DNA from: Porphyra umbilicalis
Taxonomy: Eukaryota; Rhodophyta; Bangiophyceae; Bangiales; Bangiaceae
Length of the DNA: 59,707 bases
Assembly: GCA_002049455.2 (NCBI GenBank)
Contig: KV919161.1
Span: 1 to 59,707 of the forward strand
Direction: 5' to 3'
Positions 1 through 10,231 of the stretch are shown here, piece by piece; position 1 is the stretch's first letter, and every line of letters begins with the position of its first letter. The notes below the pieces were generated by a model. That model ran no database searches and was not told where the DNA came from. It saw nothing but the letters and a program-made list of their open reading frames with translations. Made by a program: the position numbers and the translations under genes.

Positions 1-603
1 CTTGTTCGAGTGTGCGTCCGATAGGCTCTCTTCGATGGGCTTGAAAATTCATTACAGTGCCACAACTTTCTCAATGATCCGAGAGAGCTTGAGACCTGTC
101 GCTCGTGTCCTTGCTGGTTTCTCTTGCTGCTGGGTTCGCATCTTGTGCTTCTTTATCGCCCTACACCTTGACCACGTGACAACCTATCCACGCGACACAT
201 GCACACGTACTCTCTAGACGCGCACATCGAACTCCGTCCTCCCTGCCCCTGACAAGAATCGAGCAAGTGCGTCGCCCTCTACGCTATCTCCGGTCAAAGC
301 CGCCCTCAGAGCAGAGGCGGCAATGTAGGATACTGCAGACCACAAGGAGGACAGGAAAAAAGACAGACGTACACCAAGCAAGCCAACACATAGTCATTGT
401 CAGAAATCGTTGCCAACATAAAGGCCAGGGTGGTGCACCACGAAACAACAGCACGGACTCACGTCCCCCACGGCTGGAGACTATACACCAAAGGCCAGTC
501 CAAAAAAAGGGCTGCTCTCATGCCGCGGGAAATGATATTTGCACCCAAAGAGCGACAAGGTGTGCGCACCATACGTACACCCGTCGCTCGCTGGGATTGC
601 CAT
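1..603. other. No gene recognised
   Basis: I see no domain, repeat pair or convincing codon pattern here. Base composition is moderate compared with the GC-rich gene islands further on. The short open frames present have no recognisable motif. Confidence 0.5.
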
Positions 604-895
604 AGGCCCAGTTCACGCCCTTTTTTGCTTGGGCGTGATACAGTCTTGCTCCAATGCTACAGTCATTATTCGGATATATCCATCGCCATTTCTTTACAGT
701 CGCTGACAGTACTTAGGTTCCTCTGGCTCGACTTGCGATCGGCTGCCGTCAGGTGATTTCAATACTACTGGGAAGAAAGAGAAGTACGACAGATAGCATT
801 TACGCGGAACTCGGACGCGAAGAAATCCAATTTTACTTGCGTTCGCAGAACCTGATCACGCAAGAGTGTGCCTCGTACCAACCCACCATGCCCCA

Positions 896-1290
896 TCACT
901 CTTCGTCGTCCGCTCCAGCCAAAAGCACGTCAACCTCTTCATCGACAGCCTCAACATCGGTCTCAGCCAACACCCAGCGACGCATCACCTGCGCATGGTC
1001 GGACCGCTTACGCTCTTGAACTCGCGCTGCAGCGTCGTGTGGGCCATCATGGCTACTAGAGAAGACACATCCAACTTTTCGTTGTCAGCAACAGGCTGAA
1101 CGTCATCAGGATGGCGTCTGAGCTCAGCGTTGGCCCTGTTGGACAGGTAGTCCGCCTTCAGGCAGACCGGCGGGTAATCAGCGAGGGCAACATTGCGTTC
1201 CATTCCTCCAGGATGAGCTCGGAGTTGTGTAAGTTGACCCGACCTGAGAATAAGCTCAACAGGTGGACCATAAATGTGTTTGCAGTCCAC
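896..1290 (-). pseudogene. Decayed ORF with an acidic C-terminus
   Basis: The minus strand has coding-like sequence in two frames. The upstream part carries motifs such as SNRANAELRRHPDD and ends SVSGPTMRR. In the adjacent frame the sequence continues QERKRSDHAQVMRRWVLAE and ends with a charged tail GADDEE and a TGA at 896-898. One frameshift near 1000 would join the two parts. No family is recognised. An acidic C-terminal tail is common in transposases but is not diagnostic. The remnant lies inside the nested insertion, so a transposon origin is likely but inferred. Confidence 0.35.
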
Positions 1291-1328
1291 ATTCCCCGTT
1301 CTCTCGGTGCCTGTGGTGCGTTCTTCGG

Positions 1329-1359
1329 CCCGGTTATATCCACTGTGGATATAACCGGG
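1329..1359. repeat. 15 bp perfect inverted repeat with a 1 nt spacer
   Basis: CCCGGTTATATCCAC is followed by one T and then its exact reverse complement. It could form a strong hairpin. A related GTTATAT palindrome occurs at 16283-16310. Confidence 0.9.
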
Positions 1360-1770
1360 TCGGATTTAACCGAATAAGTACTGTACAGGAATGGAGATAG
1401 ACTGTACTCATCCCAGTGATCACGTGATGAAAAAAACGTGCATGCGATCACGTCAAACGTGACTCCCAAATCACGTATTTAATAGATAAAGCAGTCGATG
1501 CGTTCATTGGCAACACATCCCGCTCTACACCCCGGTTAGTCAAAGCGTTTGTTGATTGGGTGCTGATTGCCACGTCAAGCCCAACTGAAACTCATTTCAT
1601 ATTTCCACCTGGACCATGTCAGTACACTCGTCCACCAATGAGGTGAAGCGAGCCCCTGGCATGATGAGGTAATCGCCAATGGAACGGCAGGTTCACATGA
1701 AAAATCCAGAAGTCCGCTTTTAGGCCCTCTTGACTAAAGGTCTATTCCATGCATTTAGGCGCATGAAGAT

Positions 1771-2394
1771 TCCAGGCACGTGCGTGCAATACCCTGGCCT
1801 TCAGGGCGGTGGCGCGCTTGGCGACGCATCGACACCGGGCACGCCGGCCGACTCCATAGCCGCGAGCGCGCACGACGGCACGTACAGCACACGTTGCCGT
1901 GGCGGGGGAAACGTGGGGCGGGGAAAAAGGTGCCGCCGCCGGCACCGCAGCGGCGGCGGCTCGCCGGCGTCGCGCGACGCCGACGGAAGGGGCCTTCACT
2001 CCGCCGCGCAGCGCACCTCTAACCGCGCCGCTAGATGGCAGGCCGACGGGCCACCGCAACAGGAGCCGGCGCGCAGGCACGATCACCCGCGGGTCATCGC
2101 GGGCGCGTTCAACCCCCGTAGTCGCTGCGTGCGGTCGCCGCGCCCAACTCGGGGCGGTGGGGGGTGGTAGGGGGGCAGGCACCGTCCGGGCCCTGTGACC
2201 CTTGTGGCAGGACAGTCCTTCTCAGCCACGTAACTCTATTCGCTTTTAGCGTCATCGCCAACGTCGACACGCCCTCAGATCCCTGAGGACACGAATGCAG
2301 ACTGCCACCTCTGAAACGGAGAGCAAGTCTCGTGATCTAAGTATATGTGTGCATCCCTACACTTTGAGAGCACCCTGTCCTAAAGGCCAGGGAA
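1771..2394 (+). mobile_element. Dispersed ~0.63 kb element, copy A
   Basis: This is one of three near-identical copies in the window (others at 18689-19318 on the minus strand and 42549-43179 on the plus strand). All start CCAGGCACGTGCGTGCAA and end AAGGCCAGGGAA. Near each end is an inverted pair, CCCTGGCCTTCAGG on the left and CCTAAAGGCCAGGG on the right. The interior is very GC-rich with no ORF conserved between copies. The right third contains shared sequence (GACCCTTGTGGCAGGACAG). It is most likely a non-autonomous DNA transposon. Homology stops abruptly at the same points in all copies, which defines the boundaries. Confidence 0.75.
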
Positions 2395-2519
2395 AAGGGT
2401 TGTCCCTGCTGTTCTAGACTTTTTTCAACCATGAGAAGTAAACAGAACTGATCTCCGTGGCATGGCTACTCAAGGAAAAAAAAGTAGGCGCTCAAAGGAC
2501 CTTGTAGCGCTGAGATATC

Positions 2520-2644
2520 GTGCTTCTCACAAAAACTGGACCTCGGTGCATCAGCTTCCGTTGCAAAAGCACTGTTTCATTGGCTCAGGGGGCGGTTAAT
2601 GATGCTGAAGCGGATGTTGCGGATCCAGTTTTTGTGAGAAGCAC
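2520..2644. repeat. Short inverted-repeat element or hairpin (21 bp arms)
   Basis: A 21 bp arm at 2520-2540 (begins GTGCTTCTCACAAAAAC) is matched exactly in reverse complement at 2624-2644, with about 83 bp between. The arm ends CCAGTTTTT when read inward from the right, similar in composition to the inverted repeats of the pogo-like element at 54363-57195. It may be a miniature transposon. Confidence 0.65.
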
Positions 2645-3416
2645 AATACACCTCCGTGTTTCTCTCTCCCTCTAGAATCGCGCCGTTTTCTTCGTCTCTG
2701 CCGATCCGGAACTGGCTCTGACCACTTTCTGATGCAAGACACGTATTGATCCGATCTGGCATCCCATGGAAAAGCACTTTCTCTCGGCCGGCTGCGAGCA
2801 TACCCCCCACCACCACCGCTCATGTTGATCAACGGCCACAAATGTCGTCCAGACTTTCCTCCAGCACCGATGACACGCATTTTGTTGCCTAGCCACGTCG
2901 CGTTACCGCCTGCAGTGTCATCAGCGGGCCATTTATTCCACAAAAAGGCGTTCAAGACAACGGTGGGATGCAAGGAAAAACGTCTGTCTCTCAAGCCTAT
3001 GTATTGTCGTAGCCGCAGGAAAGTGCGTCAACAAAAAAGCTGATGAAGTAGCCTCTAGGATGCGTTCATGCGGAGCGCCAACACTCGTTCCATTGCCGAG
3101 TTCTGTGCGCGCCAATATGAGTCGCGCTCATGCGCCTTAATGCGTGGAATCGACCTTTAGGTGTGGGACGGGCGCGGCCGATGGTCGTCGCGGACGTCCG
3201 CGGGCGCGGCCACCCCCGCATCCGAGCCGCCCGCGGCCGTCACGCGGGCGCCCCCCTGCGCGCCCCCCCCCCCCCTCGTCCGTCTCCTGCCCATCCATTC
3301 CCCGTCGTCCGCCACCCCCCCCGCCCGTTCCCCGTCACCCCCCCCCTTTTGTTCCGAGACGGCCGCCCGCCGCCACCCCGCCCGCCCCGCCGCCCCGACC
3401 GCCGGGTCGCGCCGCC
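2645..3416. other. No gene recognised
   Basis: Minus-strand frames at 2596-3115 contain some non-random-looking peptide (for example HRCLERLFVE) but no domain I can name. From 3230 the sequence becomes a C-rich leader to the RPP38-like gene. Confidence 0.4.
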
Positions 3417-4635
3417 ATGCCCCCCCCCCGCGGCGGTCATGCCAAGCCCCCCACCCTGACGCCGCGCAAGCGCCCCCCCCCCACCCCCCCCCCCCCCCCC
3501 GCCCCCCCCCCCCCCCTTTCCGGCTTCCCATCCCCCGTCACCCGCCGGGCGGGCCTCCACTCCATCCTGTCCTCCCCCTACCACGTGCCGCTGCCGGCGC
3601 CGTCGGCGCCCGTGTCGGCGGCGGTCGCCGCCGCACTCGCCGCGGCGGTGCCGGTGAGACCCCCGGTGCGGGGGGGGGCCGTCACCCCGGGGGGGGTGGC
3701 GGGGCGTCGCCGCCGCCGCCGTCGCCTCGCGCGGCATCGCGCGGGGCGCGGCGCGTCGGGGGGGGGGGGGACGCGCCCGTGCCGGGTGATGCGGATGGCA
3801 GTGCGGGTGATGCGGATGGCGGTGCGGGCGATGCGGATGGCGGTGCGGGCGATGCGGATGGCGGTGCCGCCGAGGTCGGCGCCGCCATGGAGGTGGACAC
3901 GACGCCGCCGGTGCCGTCTGTCGCTGCGCCTGCCGCTGCGGGGCAGGACGCAGCGGCAAGTGGCGCGGTAGACGTGCAGGCGCCGTCGGCGTCGGCGGGT
4001 CGACACGCCGCCGCGCACGCGGCGGCGGTCGACGCGGCGGCGGCGGGCGACGCGGCGGCGGTGGCGGCGGCGGCGGCGGCGGGTGCGGCGACAGCCACCG
4101 CCGCGGCCACATCCGCCGGTGCGGACGCCCCCCCCCCCCCCGGCGGCGCCGCCCCGGGTGGCCCAAACCCCCCCGCCTCGTCTGCGGCATCAATGAGGTG
4201 ACGCGGGCGGCCGAGGCGGGCACCCTCGCCGTCGCCGTCTTTGACCGGGAAGCTCCCCTCGTGACCGTCCTCGCCGCCCACCTGCCGGCCCTGTGTTATG
4301 TGCGCCGCGTGCCGCTGGCGGCGTTTGGCGGCGGCGGGGCGGCGGGGCTGGGGGGGGTCCTCGGCCTCAAACGCCTGCTCGCCGTCGGCCTCCTCCGGAA
4401 GGGGGGGGGGGGGGGGGGGCGGCCGACGGCGGCGTTGGTGGCGGCGGCGACGCCGAGACCGCCGGCAGCGGCAGCGGCGGCGGCGGCGACGACGCAGATG
4501 CTGCCGCCGACGCGGCAGTGCGGGCGATTGCGGCGGCGGTGCCGCCCGTGTCGTTTGAGTGGCTGGACGGGCTGCGGTCGCGGGTGGACGATGGGGGGGG
4601 GGGGGGGGGGGGGCGCCGCTGCCGCCGGCGAGTGA
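3417..4635 (+). CDS. RNase P/MRP subunit RPP38/POP3-like protein, frame broken at homopolymers
   Basis: RPP38/POP3 are L7Ae-fold RNA-binding subunits of RNase P and RNase MRP, which process tRNA and rRNA precursors in the nucleus. The signal is spread over frames. The proposed start is the ATG at 3417 in GCCGCC-ATG, followed by an N-terminal segment containing SSPYHVPLPAPS, comparable to the conserved N-terminal NPY motif of RPP38. A low-complexity linker with GDADGGA repeats follows (3785-3868). The L7Ae-like core is CGINEVTRAAEAGTLAVAVF at about 4180-4240, then HLPALCYVRRVP and GVLGLKRLLAVGL. A C-terminal block VRAIAAAVPPVSFEWLDGL lies at about 4520-4575, matching the VP..S..WL block of RPP38. 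Frame changes occur near G9 at about 3668, C7 at 4168-4174, and the G runs near 4400 and 4590. The family call is by recall of motifs. The C-terminus is uncertain. Confidence 0.55.
3785..3868 (+). repeat. 21 bp tandem repeat, about 4 copies, in coding sequence
   Basis: Four units encode the heptad GDADGGA (first copy GDADGSA). The unit is a multiple of three, so frame is kept, which fits an in-frame expansion inside the RPP38-like linker. Confidence 0.85.
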
Positions 4636-5032
4636 CGGCGCCGCGCGGGTGGGGGTCCCCATGGAGCGGGGGGCGCGCGCGCTGGGTGTGGCGGAGCGAT
4701 GGGGTGGGGCCGCCCGTCGCGGGGTGCTTTGCAGCAGCAGCGTGTGGTCGACCACCGTGCAGCGGTGGCGGGCGGCCGTGGCGCGGCGGGCGGCGAAGAC
4801 AAGGGATGGATACACAAGGGGCGTGGTGTTGGCAACGACCAGCCACGCCGCAGCTAGACGTGCATCCCGTTGCCCCGAAATGGGCAGCGACCAGCGCCTG
4901 CAAGGAAAAAGGAGACTATGCAAAGTACAAGAGACAAGCGGCGCGTCCCAGCTACCGACCACGACAACATAAACGGAGAGGAAAAAGAAAAAAAACAAGG
5001 AAGCCGCCCAGAACACGAGAGCACCACACGGA
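4636..5032. other. Intergenic region between convergent genes
   Basis: This lies between the end of the RPP38-like gene and the stop codon of ispH on the other strand. It includes a plus-strand frame continuing to 4972 that could be an alternative C-terminus of the RPP38-like gene. No polyadenylation signal is assigned. Confidence 0.4.
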
Positions 5033-6472
5033 TTAGGTGCTGGCCCCTACTGGGACCTCTGCCGACAGCTTGTGGATCATAAACACCCGCTCGAGGACGT
5101 CCTCGACCACCTTGTCGGGTGTCGACGCCCCCGACGTGACGCCAACGGTCACGGGCCCCGCCGGCAGAAAGCCGTCGACGACGCGCTCCTCCCCGTGGGA
5201 CGCCCGGTAGCGGATGCGGTTGTTGGCCGACACGCACTCGGCGCTGTCGACCCAGTAAGAGGTCACCCCCGCATGCTCCGCCATCTCCTGCAGGTGGCTC
5301 GTGTTGGACGAGTTAAAGCCCCCAATGACAATGATGAGGTCGACGGCGCCGCCGTCGAGGAGCTCAATCATGGCGTCTTGCCGCTCCTGCGTCGCGTCGC
5401 AAATGGTGTCATAGGCCACAAAGCGAGTCGTCAAGTCTGCCGGGCCGTACCGCTGCAGCATCGTCTTTTCAAAGAGCTTGCCAATCGCGGCCGTCTCTGA
5501 CTTGAGCATCGTCGTCTGATTAGCCACCCCGACCGACGATAGGTCCTTGTCAGGGTCAAAGCCCTCGCTCATGGCGTTGGAGAACTTGGCTAGGAAGGCA
5601 TCCCGGTCGCCACCATGGAGGATGTAGTCAGACACGTACTCGGCTTCGGCCATGTTAAGGATGACCAGGTACTTGTCGGCAAACGAGGCGGTCGCGATGG
5701 TCTCCTCATGCCCCCACTTGCCGTGGATGACCGACGTGCACGCCGCGCGCTTGTGCTTGTCGAGGGTGCCCCACACCTTGGACACCCACGGGCAGGTCGT
5801 GTCGACAATCTGGCAGCCCGTTTCGGTGAGGAACTGCATCTCCTCCAGCGTCGCCCCAAAGGCGGGCAGGATGACCACATCGCCAGCAGCAACGCCCGAC
5901 AGATCCTTCACCATCCCCTCCTGGGGCACAAAGAGGACGCCCATGTCCCGCAGCCGCGCGTTGACGCTCGGGTTGTGGATGATCTCGTTGGTGATCCAAA
6001 TGCGCTCCGTGGGGAACTGCCGGCGCGTCTCATACGCCATCGCCACCGCCCGCTCGACGCCCCAGCAAAAGCCATACGCTTTGGCCAGCTGCACCGTCAC
6101 CCCGCCGCGGACGATGGTGTAGGCGGCCTCGCGGAGCTCCGCAATGAGCTCCGAGGTGAACTCGGTGCTCATCTCCGCCTTGGCAATGTCCGCCGTGTCC
6201 TTAAAGCCCTTGCGGTTGAACTTGTCGCCCGACACGATGGCTCGCCGGAGGGCCCGCTTGGAGTTGTCCTGCGCTGCCGCCGCCATGCGGGGGAGGGCGG
6301 CCCGACGGGCGGCACCAGGGGCGGTCGTCGGGGGGGTGCAAGTGGCAGACCCCAGGGGCAGGGGGAGAGAGGGGCGGGCCGTGGACACAAAGGTGGAGCC
6401 GCCGAGGACGCGTTGACGATGGGACTCCAGCGGGCCCCCCGCCGCGGCGACAAACGTCGTGACGGAATTCAT
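5033..6472 (-). CDS. ispH: 4-hydroxy-3-methylbut-2-enyl diphosphate reductase (IspH/HDR), plastid
   Basis: IspH is the last enzyme of the MEP pathway and reduces HMBPP to IPP and DMAPP. The protein is 479 aa from the ATG at 6470-6472. A longer upstream frame exists, but this Met starts a Ser/Thr/Ala/Arg-rich leader of about 62 residues typical of a plastid transit peptide. The mature domain is complete. The three [4Fe-4S] cysteines are C136 ([10 protein letters not shown]), C227 ([11 protein letters not shown]) and C358 ([10 protein letters not shown]). The HGKWGHEET motif holds the substrate-binding His and Glu. [19 protein letters not shown] and VTSGASTP are also present. It is the longer plant/cyanobacterial type of IspH. 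The gene is unbroken, in contrast to its neighbours. It is divergent from the Hint gene (start-to-start distance about 1.2 kb). Confidence 0.97.
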   Translation of the reverse strand: MNSVTTFVAAAGGPLESHRQRVLGGSTFVSTARPSLPLPLGSATCTPPTTAPGAARRAALPRMAAAAQDNSKRALRRAIVSGDKFNRKGFKDTADIAKAEMSTEFTSELIAELREAAYTIVRGGVTVQLAKAYGFCWGVERAVAMAYETRRQFPTERIWITNEIIHNPSVNARLRDMGVLFVPQEGMVKDLSGVAAGDVVILPAFGATLEEMQFLTETGCQIVDTTCPWVSKVWGTLDKHKRAACTSVIHGKWGHEETIATASFADKYLVILNMAEAEYVSDYILHGGDRDAFLAKFSNAMSEGFDPDKDLSSVGVANQTTMLKSETAAIGKLFEKTMLQRYGPADLTTRFVAYDTICDATQERQDAMIELLDGGAVDLIIVIGGFNSSNTSHLQEMAEHAGVTSYWVDSAECVSANNRIRYRASHGEERVVDGFLPAGPVTVGVTSGASTPDKVVEDVLERVFMIHKLSAEVPVGAST

Positions 6473-7651
6473 CTCGGTGGGGGTGGGGCGGGCTGGCGCG
6501 AAACAGATGGGTGTATCGGGAGAGGAGAGAAGAAGGGATGTGCAGCTCCAGCCACAAGCACAGCCGTTGCGTGGCAGGTCTTGAAAGCACAACCGTGCGC
6601 GGACGGGGAAGACGGGCACGGTGCTGCGGCTTCCAACCGTGACTATGCCACGGGCATCGTCGCGGAGATGCGCGGAGAGCCTGGAGGGGTCCCAGTTCAA
6701 ACGCGGAAATGTCTTTCATGAGCCAAATCGCAACTTACAACGAGTCATATTGCAAAGTCTCTCAGTGATATGTATTTAATCTTCGTCTCTTCCATCGTCC
6801 AAAGCGTCGGTCGCAAGCCCAGCGTGGTTCCGTTTCGCACCGGTCCGTCTCCCTCGGCGTTTGGTGGTCTGCGACGCGCATACCGGGACGAGGCTGGCTT
6901 CGACGCCCCCCGCGGATATGTTTCCAGGCGGCCGCGGGGCGTGCCCCGATCTTCCAGGTGCGACGTAGCTTGGATGCGTCCTAGCGCCTCCCTGGGCAGG
7001 GAGGTGGTGCCGTCATGAGCGGACCGTGTTTGCCGTCGCTGGCCGCGTGCGTCTGCCGGCGGCCGGGGGAGCTTGACGGGTGGAGTGGGGTGGCGCGCTC
7101 GTGTCGGTCGGACTGGTTCTTCTCCCTCGATGCCACCCGCCCCCCTCACACGTTTGGTCACCAAACGGGGCAAGACCGGCGCCGCCGCCTTTGACACCAG
7201 CACTCGGTCTGGACGCCGCTGGCCGCTTTGACATTGTAGCGCTGTGCCGCGCCACCTTTGCCGCCGCGGCGGGCTGACACCAAGGCGGAAGTGGCGCCGC
7301 CACTGGTAACCACGCGCCATGGATGGCAGGTCACCCGCCGGTCGACGGCGGCCTTGCGGCGACGGCGTTGCCGGTGGGGGTGGCAGCCATGACGCGCTTG
7401 GTCGCCGCCGCGGCGGCGCGGTGCTGCCACAATGTTGGCGTCGGCGGTCGGGCTGGCGGTGCGTCTGGCGACCCGTGGTGCTCCCAATCGCCGCGGCGGT
7501 GGCGGCGGCGGAGGCGGCGGCGGCGGTTGCCCGTGTGGCCGCAGCGGCGGTGACGGCTCCCGTCCCCGCGCGCACCGCAGCTGGCGCCGCGGGTGGGCCG
7601 GCGGGCCCACCCCCCAGCCGGTCCCTCCCCCCCGGCCTGTTGCGGTAGCCA
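6473..7651. other. Divergent intergenic region between ispH and the Hint gene
   Basis: This would hold both promoters. A moderate-GC stretch at about 6720-6850 contains TATTTAAT at 6773-6780. From 7080 on, the region is G/C-biased with long frames on both strands that look like composition artefacts. No gene is supported. Confidence 0.4.
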
Positions 7652-9084
7652 ATGACGCCCGCGGCGGCGCGCGTGGCGGCGCGCGGCAACGGTCGCCAAG
7701 CGGCGGGGACGGCGGCGCCCATCCCCGTCTACCCGCTGGCGCAAGTGCACCGGCCCCACTTCATGTCGTCCACCAACGAGTCCCGCTGCACCGCCGCGAC
7801 GGTCACGTCCTTTGGGCACCTGCCCGTGCCCGGTCGCCCGGGCGTCTACTTTATCCCCCACCGGCTCGTGCAAATGGACGGCGCGCCGTGCGGGGTGGCG
7901 GCCGCGTCGGCCGCCGCCGGTACGGGGCGGGTGGCGTCAACCGCCGCCGAGGCTGGCCGCGAGCGGCTATCGCAGTGGACCGAGGAGGAGGCGCGGGAGC
8001 TTCTGGCCGGCCCGGGCACGCTCGTCACCCGCCGCCGCAACGTGCTGTCCGAGGCGGCGGCGATCGCGGCGGGCACGGACGACTTGTGGGGGATCGTCCA
8101 GACCATGTCCAACGCGGTCGGCCTCATTGGCCTCTTTGACGCCGTCGACCTGTGGGTGGGCGTCGAGCGGGATGCCCCGCGGGTGTGTGGCGCGTCGGCC
8201 ATGGGCGCCGGCTCGGTGTGGCTGTGGCTGCGCGTGCCCGACGGGGCGCCCGTCGCCGAGATCCTGTCGATCGGCTTGACGATGCGCGCCGGGGAGCAGC
8301 TCCTCTTTGGCATCAACGAGCGGGGCCAGCGCGTGTGCGCGTGGAGCCGCACCGACGCGGACACGTACGTGCCGACGCCGCAGCCGACGGCGCCGCCGCA
8401 GGCGCAGGCAACGCCCAAGTGGGGCTCCCCGAGCTGCTTCCCGGCCGCCGCCGCCGTCACGCGCGCCGACGGGTCGACGGCGGCCATGGCCGACGTCGTC
8501 GTGGGAGACGCGCTGCGGGTGGCGGTGGCAGCGGCGGGCGACGCGGGCGCCTCACGTGTCTACATGTTTGCCCACCGCCTCGCTGGGGGCACGTACGATT
8601 TTGTGCAGTTGACCACGTCGGACGGGGCGGCGCCGACGTTGACCCTCTCGCCGGGACACCTGGTGTATCTGGCCGACGGGCGGCTGGTGGCGGCGGCCGA
8701 CGTGGTGCCGGGCGACGGGCTGCAGCGGGCGGCACCGCTGGCGCTAGGGGGGGGGCGGGCAACGGAACGGCCGCGCCGCCTGCCGTGTGGGTGCGCGCCG
8801 CTTCCCACGTGCAACGGCGGGGGCTCTACAACCCGCTGACGCTCCACGGGGACCTCATTGTCGACGGTTACCGCGTGAGCACGTTTACCACCGACGTGCC
8901 GCCGGTGGTGGGCGCCGTCTTGTCTGCCCCACTCCGCGCGCTGTACGTCGTGATGGGGCTGTCGACGACGCTCTTGGAGGCGGGGGTGGACCGCCTTGCG
9001 CCGCTCGGCGCGGCAGTGGCGACGGTGGTGGTGGCGGGGGGGGAGCTGGCGGCCGGGTCGGCACTCAGGCGACGGACGGAATGA
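7652..9084 (+). CDS. Hint (Hedgehog/intein) domain protein, Hog-like, with one frame break
   Basis: The Hint autoprocessing domain cuts its own chain at a conserved Cys, as in Hedgehog C-terminal (Hog) regions. The start is firm: an in-frame TAG lies six bases before the ATG at 7652. Residues 1 to about 258 form a unique N-terminal region with no obvious signal peptide (WGIVQTMSNAVGLIGLFDAV, LTMRAGEQLLFGINERGQRV). The Hint domain begins at SPSCFP (nucleophile Cys262), followed by the DVVVGD turn, SRVYMFAHR, the histidine motif LTLSPGHLVYL, and DVVPGD. The frame then breaks at a G9 run near 8747-8755. The next frame supplies the end of the domain, GLYNPLTLHGDLIVDGY and VSTFTTD, then two hydrophobic segments (about 8910-9060) and a stop at 9084. 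A homopolymer error, or less likely a real lesion or short intron, would explain the break. Hint proteins of this Hog type are known from red algae. Confidence 0.85.
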
Positions 9085-10231
9085 AAGTGTGAGTGGGGGG
9101 TTGCTGTCCTGCGAGAAACGGATTGGACACAGTTACTGTTGGTACAGCGGCACTTGCGGCCTTGTCATGGCTGACGCGGCACCTCAGTGCATTGTCACCA
9201 GCTTCGTGTCTCAGTCTGTGCGTCTGTGCGCTGGTCCTCGGGCACCGTCTTGCCGGCCACAGCGCGATTGGATAGCAGGCGGTTTTGCAAAGCGGGCCTC
9301 ATCTCATCCGTCCATGTACATGATGAAAAGACCCATGAGCAGCATGCAGGACTTGCAGGATACGCTCTACCCGAGCGCAACGGCCGACCGTCCGCCTCCC
9401 CGCCTCCCCGCCTGCCCGCCTCCCCGCCTCCCCGCCGCACGACCCTGGGGATGCGAGCCGCGGTTTGGTCGCCCAGACACGCCAAACGACCGGGACGGCC
9501 ACCAGCGTTTGCTCGATCAACGTGCCACGATCGAACTTACAGGCCGGTGTCGGCCCCCACCCGTGCCGCCACGCTGCCCCCCGCCCGCGTCCCGGCGGCT
9601 CGAGCAGGGCGCTCCGTCCCGCCGCCAGCGGCCCCTCATCAACCCGCTCCCCCGCCGGGCACAGCCGTGACCGCTACTCCCGCCCGCCCCCGCCCCGGGC
9701 ATTCATTCCTGGTGAGCGCGCGGCGCCTGCCCGGGCGCCCACCCACGTTGACCGTGGAGGAGCCATGGCGCCCACCGCCGCCGCCGTGGACGCCGCCGCT
9801 GCCGTGAATGCCGCCGCTGCCGCCGCTGCCGTCGAGGGCGGCGCCGACACTGGGCGGTGCGCGGACTCCTTGCTGCGCTGCTGGCAATTGCGTTGGTCGC
9901 TGCGGACGAGGCACGCTGCGGCCGCCCGTCAAGCCTGTCTCGTGGAGCGCCGGAAGGGACCGGGGCTGTAGAGCACTGGGAGGTACTGGAGCTGTAGAGC
10001 GCCGCCTCTTCCCGACCTCCCCGTGTGCAAGCCCTGCTCGCTCCACCCCCATTGACCGTTACCTTCTTCGCCCCTGGCGGACACCTGCGCCCTTACGCCA
10101 TTCCCCTCCGTCGCCATGGTCATACCCCCGTCGTCGCTGCCGCAGCGCCCCCCCCCCCCACGCTGCGGCGGGGGCGGGCGGCGGCCGACGCGCCGACCTC
10201 CTCCCCCCCTTTTGCATTCCGTCGCAGCTCA
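9085..10231. other. Intergenic region with a 9 bp CT-rich minisatellite
   Basis: Positions 9391-9436 hold about five copies of CGCCTCCCC. A short frame from an ATG at 9765 (good context, Ala-rich, ends 9971) might be a leader or small ORF, but it has no family features. I see no convincing gene. Confidence 0.4.

Larger units (their letters stand above)
640..1405. mobile_element. Possible nested insertion with imperfect inverted ends
   Basis: This segment sits between two halves of a MITE fragment. Its ends are imperfect inverted repeats: the left end begins ACAGTCTTGCTCCAATG, and the right end read on the minus strand gives ACAGTCTATCTCCATTC, with further matches inward. It contains a decayed minus-strand coding remnant and a hairpin at 1329-1359. 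The target duplication is not clear, so the boundaries are approximate. Confidence 0.35.
604..1475 (+). repeat. Split fragment of the hAT-type MITE family, interrupted by an insertion
   Basis: Positions 604-640 match the segment near 42150-42185 of the complete element at 41553-42271 (shared CAGTTCACGCCCTTTT and TTGGGCG). Positions 1415-1475 match the segment that follows directly in that element (ATCACGT, AACGTG, GCGATCACGT in the same order). In the intact copy the two parts are contiguous, so about 770 bp has been inserted between them here. Confidence 0.5.
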
